Origin: CAWUEX02 sp038148375
GTDB lineage: Bacteria > Pseudomonadota > Alphaproteobacteria > Rhodospirillales > Rhodospirillaceae
Length of the DNA stretch: 64,000 bases
Direction: 5' to 3'
Assembly: GCA_038148375.1 (NCBI GenBank)
Contig: JAYQVH010000003.1
Location: 184,520 to 248,519, forward strand
A model generated the notes under the pieces. It saw only the letters and a program-made list of their open reading frames with translations. It searched no databases and was not told the DNA's origin. Position numbers and translations under genes: made by a program. Positions 33,688 through 43,497 of this stretch are shown piece after piece; within the stretch, counting starts at the first letter, position 1, and every line of letters starts with the position of its first letter.

Positions 33688-34305
33688 CTAATCTTCTGAA
33701 CCTTTCCGGGCCGCGAGCGCAACCTCTTCCAGCGGTGGATCGGAGCGGTATGCCTGCATTTCCGGAACCGTATCGTCTTGGCGCAACACCGGCCCGCCAT
33801 GGACGTGCGGCGGCAGGTCCTCGACCGGCCCGCCCGGTGACACCGGGCGATTGGGAAACCGCCCGAGTGAAATAAGCCGGTCGTACATGACGATAACCCC
33901 GGCCATGCCGAGGTTGAGACTGAATTGGGTGGGGATGCGGATGAGGTGATCGCAGCGGGCAAACATACTGGCCGACAAACTGCCGCGCTCCTTGCCGAGA
34001 ATATACGCCGCACGTGTGGGATGCCGAAAGCTGGGGAGCTCAACCGCGGTGTCGTCGAGTTCGACGCCGACCAACGCGCAGCCGCCCGGCAAGACCATCT
34101 CGTTCAACGTGGGGAAATCATAGAACGGCACCTGGGCGACGGCGTCGGACGTGTCTATGTGCGCACCCTTACGCCGTTCGTAATTGGCCGCGACGGTAAA
34201 CACAAAGGCAGCGCCGAACGCGTGAGCGCTGCGGAACACACTGCCGACATTGTAGGGCTTAGTGACGCCTTCGACGCCGATGCCGAAATAGCCTCGCACA
34301 GGCAC
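33688..34305 (-). CDS. SpoU/TrmH family RNA methyltransferase
   Basis: 205-residue SPOUT-fold methyltransferase. The three SpoU motifs are visible: motif 1 KPYNVGSVFRSAHAFG, motif 2 AAYILGKERGSLSASM, motif 3 IPTQFSLNLGMAGVIVMYDRL. The C-terminal 50 residues are extra and Pro-rich. It probably methylates a ribose 2'-OH in rRNA or tRNA; the site is unknown. It lies 6 bp after aacS, so co-transcription is likely. Confidence 0.9.
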   Translation of the reverse strand: MPVRGYFGIGVEGVTKPYNVGSVFRSAHAFGAAFVFTVAANYERRKGAHIDTSDAVAQVPFYDFPTLNEMVLPGGCALVGVELDDTAVELPSFRHPTRAAYILGKERGSLSASMFARCDHLIRIPTQFSLNLGMAGVIVMYDRLISLGRFPNRPVSPGGPVEDLPPHVHGGPVLRQDDTVPEMQAYRSDPPLEEVALAARKGSED

Positions 34306-34311
34306 TCCTGT

Positions 34312-36279
<1,968 letters not shown>

Positions 36280-36384
36280 GAAAGGCTCCCTTGCAGGCAA
36301 CGCGGGGTATGCTACACGCGTCTTTGCTATAGTGCCGCCCGCGCGACCGAATGTTTCACCCCCTGATCGTCAACTGGATGAGAT

Positions 36385-37347
36385 TTGCCCGCCCCTGTTT
36401 CCGTCCCCTCACCCGCGGCCGTTGAAGAGCTGACGCCCGAGACCCTGCCGATCGACAATATGCGCGGTGCACTGTGGATGGTGTCGGGCGTGGCGTTCTT
36501 CGCGGCGACAGCGGTGCTGATCAAATTCGCGGGACAGACCCTGCATACGTTCGAGATCGTTTTCTTCCGCTGCGTCTTCGGCATGCTTGTGGTGATCCCT
36601 TTGCTGATCAGGAGCGGGGTCAGCGCCCTGCGCGTGCGCAAGCCGGGGCTGCATCTCGTCCGTGTGACCTGCGCGGTGATCGGCATGTCGTCGGGCTTCT
36701 ATGCGATGACCCACCTGGAACTGGCGACGGCGATCTCGCTGTCGTTTACCCGGCCCCTGTTCATGATCGTCCTTGCCTATCTGTTCCTGAACGAGATCGT
36801 GCGCTGGCGTCGCGGCCTGGCGACCGTCGTCGGCTTCTGCGGCGTGCTGATCATGGTGCAGCCGGGATCCATGGAGTTCGACCCGGCGATGCTCGCCGGC
36901 CTGCTAGCGGCGTTCGCGGTCGGCGCGGCGCTGGTCACGGTGAAACTGATCGTGCCTTACGACTCACCGGTGACGATCATGCTGTCGTTCTCGATCGGCA
37001 CGGTGCTGGTCTCCGCCCTCCCGGCGAGCCTGGTGTGGCGCACACCGACCGGCGAAGAGCTGATCCTGCTGATGGGGCTCGGCATCGTCGCCAGCAGCGG
37101 CCAATACAGTCTGATCCGCGCCTTCGAGCATGGCGAGGCAACGCTGATGAGCCCGATTGACTATCTGCAGATCATCCTCGGCACCGCCGCGGGCTATGTC
37201 CTGTTCGCCGAGATGCCGAGCGTGTGGACCTTCGTCGGCGCGGGCGTGATCGTCGCCTCGACGCTGTACATCGTCATCCGCGGCGCCCGGATACGGGCCG
37301 CGCCGCCGGACCCGCCGGACCCGGCCGTGGCCCCGCGCAAAGCCTGA
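36385..37347 (+). CDS. DMT/EamA family membrane exporter
   Basis: 320-residue drug/metabolite-type transporter with ten predicted helices in two EamA repeats (helix 1 ALWMVSGVAFFAATAVLIKFAG; repeat-typical SLSFTRPLFMIVLAYLFLNE and SPIDYLQIILGTAAGYVLFAEMPS). The start is TTG after a GGATGAG-like ribosome site; an ATG at codon 26 is an alternative. Substrate unknown. Divergent from aacS. Confidence 0.9.
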   Translation: MPAPVSVPSPAAVEELTPETLPIDNMRGALWMVSGVAFFAATAVLIKFAGQTLHTFEIVFFRCVFGMLVVIPLLIRSGVSALRVRKPGLHLVRVTCAVIGMSSGFYAMTHLELATAISLSFTRPLFMIVLAYLFLNEIVRWRRGLATVVGFCGVLIMVQPGSMEFDPAMLAGLLAAFAVGAALVTVKLIVPYDSPVTIMLSFSIGTVLVSALPASLVWRTPTGEELILLMGLGIVASSGQYSLIRAFEHGEATLMSPIDYLQIILGTAAGYVLFAEMPSVWTFVGAGVIVASTLYIVIRGARIRAAPPDPPDPAVAPRKA

Positions 37348-37375
37348 AAAAGATTGTCTGCGTGAAAATGCGAGG

Positions 37376-37391
37376 AACGAGCCCATGCACG
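37376..37391. repeat. 16-bp direct repeat, copy 1
   Basis: AACGAGCCCATGCACG, repeated exactly at 37456-37471 (80-bp offset). Both copies lie in the 207-bp gap between the EamA gene and the pterin dehydratase gene. The sequence between them is AT-rich. Function unknown; a regulator site pair or remnant of a small duplication is possible. Confidence 0.8.
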
Positions 37392-37455
37392 GCGCGATCG
37401 CGCGCCTGCAAGGCCGATTTTTCTTATTTAAATCAGTATCTTAGATTTTTATACA

Positions 37456-37471
37456 AACGAGCCCATGCACG
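37456..37471. repeat. 16-bp direct repeat, copy 2
   Basis: Second exact copy of AACGAGCCCATGCACG. The copies are flanked by unrelated sequence on both sides, which argues against one long recent duplication. Confidence 0.8.
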
Positions 37472-37554
37472 CCACTTATCCTTGATTGTGGATAAAATAA
37501 TGTCGCATAATGTTAGTTTGGGAAAGACGGCGCAGGACGGCGGCGGGACCGGTC

Positions 37555-37842
37555 TTAGGCGAGCGAGTCCATGAACTTCGCCAGCTCGACATCTTTCTCG
37601 CTCAGCCCGCCAGCGTCGTGGGTCGACAGGGTGACATCGACCCGGTTGTAGACGTTGAACCACTCCGGATGGTGATCCATCTGATCGGCCTTGAGTGCAC
37701 AGCGGGTCATGAAGCCGAACGCAGCGTTGAAGTCCGCGAACTTAAACGTGCGCTGGATGGCGTCACGGCCCTCCACCTCCGACCAGTCACGCAAGTCCTT
37801 GAGCGCTGCGGCACGGGCGGCGGCGGTGAGTTTGGCGGTCAT
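37555..37842 (-). CDS. phhB: Pterin-4a-carbinolamine dehydratase
   Basis: 95-residue enzyme that dehydrates 4a-hydroxytetrahydrobiopterin. The core FADFNAAFGFMTRCALKADQMDHHPEWFNVYNRVDVTLSTHDAGGLSEKD region carries the HHPEWFNVYNRV motif with catalytic His. The ATG at 37842 follows a GGAAGG ribosome site. Phenylalanine hydroxylase, its usual partner, is not in the window; the protein can also act as DCoH-like or in pterin repair. Confidence 0.95.
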   Translation of the reverse strand: MTAKLTAAARAAALKDLRDWSEVEGRDAIQRTFKFADFNAAFGFMTRCALKADQMDHHPEWFNVYNRVDVTLSTHDAGGLSEKDVELAKFMDSLA

Positions 37843-37922
37843 GGCTTTTCCTTCCTTATGCTCCCTGTTCATAGGACAGTGGTGCCTGGCCGCCCCGCGT
37901 TCAAGGACTCCGGACCCGACAT

Positions 37923-38342
37923 ATGACACCAAAGATGCTTCCGCCCGACCTCGCCGACTTCGACGCCATGGCGCGCGCGGCGTTGCTTGTCATTCCCGAA
38001 CCGCTGCGCGGCTTCGCCAAGGACGTGGTCGTACGCGTCGATGACTTTCCCGACGACGACGTGTGCACCGAAATGGAATTGGAAAGCCCGTTTGAGATTC
38101 TTGGTCTCTACCAGGGCATCGCCCTGAACGAAAAGGACGTCGGCATGTCGGACAGCCAGCCCGACATGGTGTTTCTTTATCGCCGTCCGATCCTGGATTA
38201 CTGGGCCGAGACCGGCGAGGACCTCAACCACATCGTCCGCCATGTGCTGATTCATGAGATCGGTCACCATTTTGGTTTTTCCGATGACGACATGCATGCG
38301 CTGGAAGATATGGCGGAGCGCGAAGCCAACGCGGCGACTTAG
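37923..38342 (+). CDS. Zincin-like metallopeptidase family protein
   Basis: 139-residue protein of the small bacterial metallopeptidase family often annotated zincin-like. It has HEIGHHFGF (HExxH zinc site) near residue 118, preceded by VRHVLI. N-terminal features are ARAALLVIPEPLRGFAKDVVVRVDDFPDD and ILGLYQGIAL. No signal peptide is evident. Its substrates are unknown. It ends by overlapping the stop of the convergent uracil-DNA glycosylase pseudogene. Confidence 0.92.
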   Translation: MTPKMLPPDLADFDAMARAALLVIPEPLRGFAKDVVVRVDDFPDDDVCTEMELESPFEILGLYQGIALNEKDVGMSDSQPDMVFLYRRPILDYWAETGEDLNHIVRHVLIHEIGHHFGFSDDDMHALEDMAEREANAAT

Positions 38343-38920
38343 TCTGGCGTGAGTGCTCCCCGCAGCACCGGCAGGATATCCGCCTCGAACCATGGGTTCT
38401 TCTTGAGCCAGCCGGTGTTGCGCCAGCTCGGATGGGGCAGCGGCAGATAGCCGTCACCCACTTACTCACGCCAGGCTTTGACGGTCTCGGTCATCGTGCG
38501 CTTGCGGTTATCCCCGAGATAATAGGCCTGCGCATACATGCCGATCAGCAGCGTGAGTTTGATGTTGGGCAGATGGGCGTGCAGGCGCTCGTGCCACAGA
38601 GGGGCGCATTCGGGCCGCGGCGGCGCATCGCCGCCGTTCTTATCGACGCCCGGATAACAGAATCCCATCGGCATGATGGCGATGCGCCCTTCGTCATAGA
38701 AGGTGTCCTTATCCACGTCGAGCCACTCGCGCAGGCGGTCGCCCGACCGGTCATTCCATGGAATGCCGGTTTCGTGCACGCGCGTGCCCGGCGCCTGGCC
38801 GATGATCAGCAGAGTCGCGGTCTTGGAAATACGCAGCACCGGACGCGGCCCGAGGGGCAGGTGGTCCGCGCAATGCGTGCACGCACGCACGTCCTTGAGA
38901 AGAGAGGCGAGTTTGCTCAC
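38339..38920 (-). pseudogene. Uracil-DNA glycosylase family gene with in-frame TAA
   Basis: The frame encodes 193 residues of a uracil-DNA glycosylase (COG1573-like). Motif 1 is IIGQAPGTRVHETGIPWNDRSGDRL, and RACTHC lies near the N-terminus. Codon 153 is TAA (38462-38464) and the frame continues with VGDGYLPLPHPSWRNTGWLKKNPWFE, including the HPSxRN motif of the active-site loop, to a second stop at 38339. TAC or TAT to TAA (Tyr, as in WREY) would explain the change. The shortened 152-residue product lacks the HPS loop and should be inactive. The GTG start at 38920 is 7 bp after the Sir2 stop. Confidence 0.85.
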
Positions 38921-38927
38921 AGGACTG

Positions 38928-39662
38928 CTATGGCGCGCTGAGGAGCTTGTCGACGTACTCGGGCACCACTTCCGTCGCCGGGCCGTAGTAGCCTTCGTCG
39001 AACTGATCGGCACCCAAGGATGGCTCCAAGTTCAGCTCGACCGTACGCGCGCGGCCGATCTGTTTGACCACCGATACAAACCCTGCGGCGGGATAGACGT
39101 TTCCCGATGTGCCAATGGAGATAAACAGATCGCAGTCCACCAGGGCAGCCTGGATACGGTCGAGTTCCAGCGGCGTCTCGCCGAACCACACCACGTGGGG
39201 GCGCAGCCCGCCGGCTCCGCCACAGCCCTGACAGACATCCTCCACCGACATATCGCCTTCCCAGTCGACGATGTGATGGCAGTGATTGCAGCGCGCCTTG
39301 GAATGAACCCCGTGCATGTGGATCAGATTCCAGCTGCCGCCGGCCTCGTGCAGGGAATCCACGTTCTGGGTGATCACCGTCACCGCGCCGGACCACTGGG
39401 CCTCAAGCCGGGCCAGAGCCTTGTGGGCGGCGTTGGGATTTGCCCCGGCGGCCCTGTGCCGGGCCCGCCGCATATTATAAAAAGCGTGCACGGCGGCCGG
39501 GTCTCTGGCAAAAGCCTCCGGCGTCGCCACATCCTCTACGCGGACTTTGGACCAGATTCCATCCGGATCGCGGAAGGTCTCAAGCCCGGATTCCTGCGAG
39601 ATTCCGGCCCCTGTTAGGATGGCGATGTTTGTTTTCTTCTCGGGCGTAAAGCTTTGAGGCAT
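38928..39662 (-). CDS. cobB: NAD-dependent protein deacylase, Sir2 family
   Basis: 244-residue sirtuin. GAGIS and FRDPDGIW bind NAD; TQNVDSLHEAGG and HMHG provide the catalytic Asn/Asp and His; two CxxC pairs (CNHC, CQGCGG) hold structural zinc. FYNMRRARHRAA contains the Tyr-x-x-Arg signature of class III sirtuins (SIRT5/CobB) that accept succinyl- and malonyl-lysine as well as acetyl-lysine. Full length. Divergent from the phosphatase gene at 39761. Confidence 0.94.
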   Translation of the reverse strand: MPQSFTPEKKTNIAILTGAGISQESGLETFRDPDGIWSKVRVEDVATPEAFARDPAAVHAFYNMRRARHRAAGANPNAAHKALARLEAQWSGAVTVITQNVDSLHEAGGSWNLIHMHGVHSKARCNHCHHIVDWEGDMSVEDVCQGCGGAGGLRPHVVWFGETPLELDRIQAALVDCDLFISIGTSGNVYPAAGFVSVVKQIGRARTVELNLEPSLGADQFDEGYYGPATEVVPEYVDKLLSAP

Positions 39663-39760
39663 AGTGCGCGCCGCTTGGAACCTTTGACGGCGGCCATGCT
39701 AACCGCGCCGCCGCCTGGGCGCAAAGGACCTGGATTACCTGGGGGAAAGGAAAGACGGAC

Positions 39761-40237
39761 GTGCCGGTCGGTGTTTTGTTTGTATGTACCGGGAACATCT
39801 GCCGCTCACCTACGGCAGAAGGGGTTTTCGCGCAGAAGGTGGCCGAGGCCGGATTGACGAAGGAGATCATCGTCGATTCCGCAGGGACACACGGCTATCA
39901 CACGGGTGAGGCGCCGGATGATCGTGCCATCGAAGCGGCGCGCAAGCGCGGCTACGACCTGTCGAAACAAGTCGCGCGCCGCGTGCGCGAAGCGGACTTC
40001 CAGAAGTTTGACGTTATTATCGCCATGGACCGCGGCCACATGCGCGACCTGACGGCGATGGCCCCGGGGGATACCTACGAGCGCATTTCGTTGTTCATGT
40101 CCTACGCGGCAGGCGCCAAGACCCAAGACGTTCCGGATCCGTATTACGGCGGCGATAGGGGTTTTGAAGATGTGCTCGACATGATCGAAGCCGGCAGCGC
40201 CGGATTGCTGCAAGCGATTCAAGACGACTTCCTGTAA
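39761..40237 (+). CDS. Low-molecular-weight protein-tyrosine phosphatase
   Basis: 158-residue LMW-PTP. The P-loop CTGNICRS (Cys9, Arg15) is at the N-terminus and the general acid Asp is in the VPDPYYGG motif (about residue 127). GVLFVCTGNICRSPTAEGVF is the family signature. The start is GTG. The 16-bp gap to the fructosamine kinase gene suggests a two-gene operon. Confidence 0.95.
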   Translation: MPVGVLFVCTGNICRSPTAEGVFAQKVAEAGLTKEIIVDSAGTHGYHTGEAPDDRAIEAARKRGYDLSKQVARRVREADFQKFDVIIAMDRGHMRDLTAMAPGDTYERISLFMSYAAGAKTQDVPDPYYGGDRGFEDVLDMIEAGSAGLLQAIQDDFL

Positions 40238-40253
40238 GTCCTCCAGGCGGGCC

Positions 40254-41114
40254 GTGACCTCTTCCCTCACCGCACGCATTCAATCCGCTTTGAACTGTGA
40301 CATCCTGCGCGGCGCGCCGCTGGCCGGCGGCTGCATCGGCGATGTGTCCGCCGTGGATCTGTCGGACGGCTCACGCGTTGTCGTCAAGGCGGCGCCTGAC
40401 GGCGAAGACGCTCAGCTTGATGTGGAAGCCTGGATGCTGACCTACCTGGCCGCGCACTCGGCCTTGCCAGTGCCGGATGTGCTGCACGCGGCGCCCGACC
40501 TGCTGATCCTCACGCACCTGGACACGGCCGGCGGTTTGACGCCAACGGCAGAGCGCGAAGCGGCGGATCATCTGGCGGCACTGCACAGCGTCACTGCACA
40601 GTCATTCGGGCTGGAGCGCGCCACTCTGATCGGTGGCTTGCACCAACCGAACATGCCGGCGGACTCCTGGATCGCGTTCTTCGCCGAACAGCGGCTTTTG
40701 TATATGGCCGAAGAGGCATGCCGCGCGGGACGGCTACCCAAAGATGTCACGCCGCGTATTGAGAAACTCTGCGGCAGGCTTGCGGCCTGGCTGGGCGAAC
40801 CGGACGCGCCGCGGCTCATTCACGGCGACATGTGGACCGGCAACGTGCTGTGCGCGGACGGGCATATCACCGGCTATATCGATCCGGCGATCTACTACGC
40901 CGATCCCGAAATCGAGCTCGCATTCAGCACCCTGTTCGGTACGTTTGGCGATACGTTTTTCGCGCGCTACCAGGAGCACCGCCCGCTGGCGCCCGGTTTC
41001 TTCGAAGAGCGCCGCGATCTGTATAACCTCTATCCACTGTTTGTTCATGTGCGCCTGTTCGGCGGCAGCTATGTGCAGTCCGTGTCGCGTACACTGCAGC
41101 GGTTCGGCGTGTGA
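40254..41114 (+). CDS. Fructosamine kinase family protein
   Basis: 286-residue kinase-fold protein of the fructosamine/ketosamine-3-kinase family. Features are LAGGCIGDVSAVDLSDGSRVVVKAA (nucleotide-binding loop and Lys), the catalytic-loop LIHGDMWTGNVLC, and GYIDPAIYYADPEIELAF with the metal-binding Asp. Probably phosphorylates sugar-amine adducts to trigger their removal. The GTG start at 40254 is 16 bp after the phosphatase gene; both act on damaged or modified proteins, which fits co-transcription. Confidence 0.92.
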   Translation: MTSSLTARIQSALNCDILRGAPLAGGCIGDVSAVDLSDGSRVVVKAAPDGEDAQLDVEAWMLTYLAAHSALPVPDVLHAAPDLLILTHLDTAGGLTPTAEREAADHLAALHSVTAQSFGLERATLIGGLHQPNMPADSWIAFFAEQRLLYMAEEACRAGRLPKDVTPRIEKLCGRLAAWLGEPDAPRLIHGDMWTGNVLCADGHITGYIDPAIYYADPEIELAFSTLFGTFGDTFFARYQEHRPLAPGFFEERRDLYNLYPLFVHVRLFGGSYVQSVSRTLQRFGV

Positions 41115-41115
41115 T

Positions 41116-41496
41116 TTAGGTCAGCGAGTTGGGACCGCTCATCCACACGGCGACACGGCAAATGCGGTCGTCGTCGAATGTCAGCAGGGTGAGGTTATCC
41201 ATTTCGACTTTGCCGCCGTCCTTGTTGGTGCGTTTGACGCCGAGGCGCACGGCCAGACGGCGTTCGGCTTCGTCGGCGGTGTAAATAAAATCGCCATGCC
41301 AGGAGTCCGCGACCATGTTGGCGCGGTTGACATACATTTCACGAACGGCGGCAAGACCTTCTTTGCGCACGCCGTCGGTCGGCACTTCGACGACAATGTC
41401 CTCGGTGAGATGGGAGAGAATGCCCTCAAGATCGAAGCGGTCGACATCGGCGAAGTACGCCTCGGCACGGGCGATCATCGCGGCTTTGTCCGTCAT
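41116..41496 (-). CDS. NTF2-like (SnoaL/DUF4440-type) protein
   Basis: 126-residue protein: MIARAEAYFADVDRFDLEGILSHLTEDIVVEVPTDG, then AAVREMYVNRANMVADSWHG and a strand-rich C-terminus (VEMDNLTLLTFDDDRICRVAVWMSGP). The pattern fits the NTF2/SnoaL-like fold. The start at 41496 is preferred. Function unknown. Tail-to-tail with the fructosamine kinase gene (stops 1 bp apart). Confidence 0.82.
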   Translation of the reverse strand: MTDKAAMIARAEAYFADVDRFDLEGILSHLTEDIVVEVPTDGVRKEGLAAVREMYVNRANMVADSWHGDFIYTADEAERRLAVRLGVKRTNKDGGKVEMDNLTLLTFDDDRICRVAVWMSGPNSLT

Positions 41497-41512
41497 CGCT
41501 GTTCCCCGAATG

Positions 41513-41540
41513 AAAACGGCCGGGTGTAGGACCCCGGCCG
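41513..41540 (-). terminator. Rho-independent terminator of the CbiX-like gene
   Basis: On the - strand an 8-bp stem (CGGCCGGG / CCCGGCCG, 8-nt loop) is followed by TTTTCATT. It starts 25 bp downstream of the CbiX-like stop and so ends that transcript before the NTF2-like gene. Confidence 0.75.
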
Positions 41541-41564
41541 CATCATAAAGTTTTTGCCTGGGAC

Positions 41565-42620
41565 TTACATCCGTCCGGCGAAGGTTTTGACACCGGCCTC
41601 GATCCACTTGGCGAAATCGGGATGTGCGGACAGGCCTTTTTCATTGAAGGAATATTTCAAGCCTTCGAAATCGGTCGCCATCTTGTGCTGCACGCCGCGG
41701 CTGGAGAGCAGGTAACCGACCACGACGACATCAAGACCGTATTCATCGGCGTTTGAAATCCAGCTGCGCATGACGTTGACGTTGTTGGTGCGGATTTTTT
41801 CCGGAGCGTCATCCTGCAGATTGTACGCGCGTACATCCGCGAACACGCCCATCTCCTTCATGCGGTCAGCGTGAGTGTCGAGAACGCCGAGTTCAATGAC
41901 GTTGTCGGCGTACTTTTCCGGGCCGTGACCGAGGATGATGACCAAGGTGTTTTTCGGGTCATCCGCGATTTCCATCGCGTGATCGACCAGCATATCGGTG
42001 ATCAATTCGTGGCTGGCCTGGGGCTTGCCGAGCGTGACCGGGACAGTTTGCTCAACACGGGGCGCAGGCAGATACGACGCTTCTTCCCGTTCGTTAAAGT
42101 AATAGGCCCACTGTTCGTAAACGGAGCCGGTCTCCGACAGCGCTGCCGGTACGACGACAATGCGCTTGGCTCCGGCGGCGGCAAGATTATCGACCGCCGT
42201 TTGCAAATGGTTGCCGTTCATCATCGCCATGCCGAAACCGATGCTGGTCGGATACTCGGAAGCGATGTCTTTGAGCGAGTCGGCGAAAAACGTATCGCCG
42301 GGTTCGCCGGCACCGTGCGCGAGCACGATGACACCGAGATCGCCGGTCAACGAGGCGTCGCTGACATAGCGCTCATACGTCGGCGGCATCATCATCATGC
42401 TGTTCATGATCTCGGCGTCCGACATGGTGCGGTACTGCATGATCTTCTCGCGCAGGATGCGGTAGTCCTCGTCGCTCATGTTGTGGTCCGAATGGTCCAT
42501 CTGGCTGTGGTCCATTTGAGAATGGTCCATCTGGCTGTGGTCCATTTCCTGAGCGCACGCCGCTGTGGCGAGGGCAAGACCGCTGCAAAGCGCGATGACC
42601 GAAGGGAGATTTAAGCGCAT
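41565..42620 (-). CDS. Exported CbiX/sirohydrochlorin chelatase-like protein with MDHSQ repeats
   Basis: 351-residue protein. Residues 1-23 form a signal peptide (NLPSVIALCSGLALATAACA). Residues 26-48 are four Met-Asp-His-Ser-(Gln) repeats ending DHNM, likely to bind metal ions. The rest resembles two class II chelatase halves: LGVIVLAHGAG with His102 and LVIILGHGPE with His232, each in the position of a CbiX metal-site His. Known CbiX/SirB enzymes are cytoplasmic, so an exported version with a His/Met-rich arm points to metal capture or sensing in the periplasm. The ATG at 42620 is chosen; the upstream frame lacks coding character. Ends in a clear terminator. Confidence 0.8.
   Translation of the reverse strand: MRLNLPSVIALCSGLALATAACAQEMDHSQMDHSQMDHSQMDHSDHNMSDEDYRILREKIMQYRTMSDAEIMNSMMMMPPTYERYVSDASLTGDLGVIVLAHGAGEPGDTFFADSLKDIASEYPTSIGFGMAMMNGNHLQTAVDNLAAAGAKRIVVVPAALSETGSVYEQWAYYFNEREEASYLPAPRVEQTVPVTLGKPQASHELITDMLVDHAMEIADDPKNTLVIILGHGPEKYADNVIELGVLDTHADRMKEMGVFADVRAYNLQDDAPEKIRTNNVNVMRSWISNADEYGLDVVVVGYLLSSRGVQHKMATDFEGLKYSFNEKGLSAHPDFAKWIEAGVKTFAGRM
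42490..42547. repeat. 30-bp tandem repeat coding for MDHSQ units
   Basis: Two 28-bp identical segments (42490-42517 and 42520-42547, period 30 bp) inside the CbiX-like gene. Each 30-bp unit encodes two MDHSQ pentapeptides, so the number of repeats could vary by slippage in steps of ten residues. Confidence 0.85.
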
Positions 42621-42754
42621 GACGTCAGAACTCCGTGCTGAATAGGGCGCAAGTCCGCCGGGAGACGGCCCGGATGGGAACTGAAATTCATTTAGGATAG
42701 AAGACGTTCCTGCGTCTGGAAGGTCAAGGAAAACCGGCGCAAAACCGTGTAACA

Positions 42755-42771
42755 AAGGGTGACAGACCCTT
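42755..42771 (-). terminator. Weak hairpin after thpR
   Basis: 6-bp stem (AAGGGT / ACCCTT) with a 5-nt loop, 14 bp after the thpR stop, followed on the - strand by TGTTAC and not a real T-run. It may be a weak terminator or a 3' stability element. The 165-bp gap before the CbiX-like gene holds no other clear signal. Confidence 0.35.
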
Positions 42772-42785
42772 CGGTGAAGATGGAC

Positions 42786-43364
42786 TTAGCCGGTCAGAAC
42801 CGCATTGGCGTGCGCTTCGGACTGCGCGATGCGCAAGGGATAGTCGGCAAGTTCCTCATACACTGAGCCGCCCTTCCCCATGTGGCTTTCAAACAGGATG
42901 AAGCGGTCAATGGTTTCCGGGCCGGCGCGGAACAAGCCGTGGCGCTCGATGAAGGCTTGGACGCGGCTGGGATGGGCGTCGCGAAACCGCGCCAGGGTCA
43001 CATGCGGCATAAACTTGCGCGGCTCGGGCGGCTGGCCGGCGCGCACCACCGCCGACTCCACTTTGCCCTGAAGATGACTGAGTCCCGGATTGGCGTCGGC
43101 CCGCACCCACAGGCTGCGCGCCTTGCGCCCCTGGCCGAACGTGCCGATGCCGCCGAACCACAGATCGAAGGCGGCGGCGTCAATGCCTTGCAAGGTGCTG
43201 TCGATATCGGCGGCGGCGTGGCGATCGACCTCGCCGATGAACCGCAATGTGAGATGATAGCTTTCCTGATCGACCCAGCGCGCACCCGGCAGTCCGTGAT
43301 TGAGCCGGGCGAGTTGCCCGCGCAGGGGATCCGACAGGGCAAGACCGACAAACAAGCGGTACAT
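42786..43364 (-). CDS. thpR: RNA 2',3'-cyclic phosphodiesterase
   Basis: 192-residue 2H phosphoesterase of the ThpR/LigT family. The two catalytic HxT motifs are HLTLRF (residue about 39) and HVTLARF (about 122), with the expected spacing. The start at 43364 (MYRLFVGLAL) is preferred over the longer frame, which includes the tandem repeats upstream. The in vivo RNA substrate of the family is uncertain. Confidence 0.93.
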   Translation of the reverse strand: MYRLFVGLALSDPLRGQLARLNHGLPGARWVDQESYHLTLRFIGEVDRHAAADIDSTLQGIDAAAFDLWFGGIGTFGQGRKARSLWVRADANPGLSHLQGKVESAVVRAGQPPEPRKFMPHVTLARFRDAHPSRVQAFIERHGLFRAGPETIDRFILFESHMGKGGSVYEELADYPLRIAQSEAHANAVLTG

Positions 43365-43434
43365 GACGGGGCTACCCCTTTCAGCGGCCCGGTGCGGACC
43401 GCGACCTGACGGCAACGAAACGTCAACACCCTTA

Positions 43435-43486
43435 TTCGACGTTCCGGCGGCGATAAAACATTCGACGCTGCGGCGGCGATAAAACG
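43435..43486. repeat. Tandem 26-bp repeat, two copies
   Basis: Copy 1 (43435-43460) and copy 2 (43461-43486) share TTCGACG, CGGCGGCGATAAAAC and differ at three positions. They lie in the 133-bp gap between the FIST gene and thpR. Tandem operator sites or a simple local duplication are possible. Confidence 0.8.
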
Positions 43487-43497
43487 TCGTACCGACG

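Noticed and set aside
38224..38469. Short - strand frame starting at 38469 as a separate gene
   Set aside because: It overlaps the glycosylase frame in another phase and contains no motif; the PHPSWRN-coding frame is the real one.
42490..42547. CRISPR-like short repeats
   Set aside because: The 28-bp repeats lie in frame inside a coding sequence, have a 2-bp spacing and encode MDHSQ; there are only two copies and no cas genes.
42621..42785. Possible cobalamin riboswitch upstream of the CbiX-like gene
   Set aside because: CbiX-type genes can be B12-regulated, and the + strand reads CAAGTCCGCCGGGAGACGGCC, loosely like a B12 box. But this lies on the wrong strand for the gene, has extra bases in the box, and the other conserved segments are missing.
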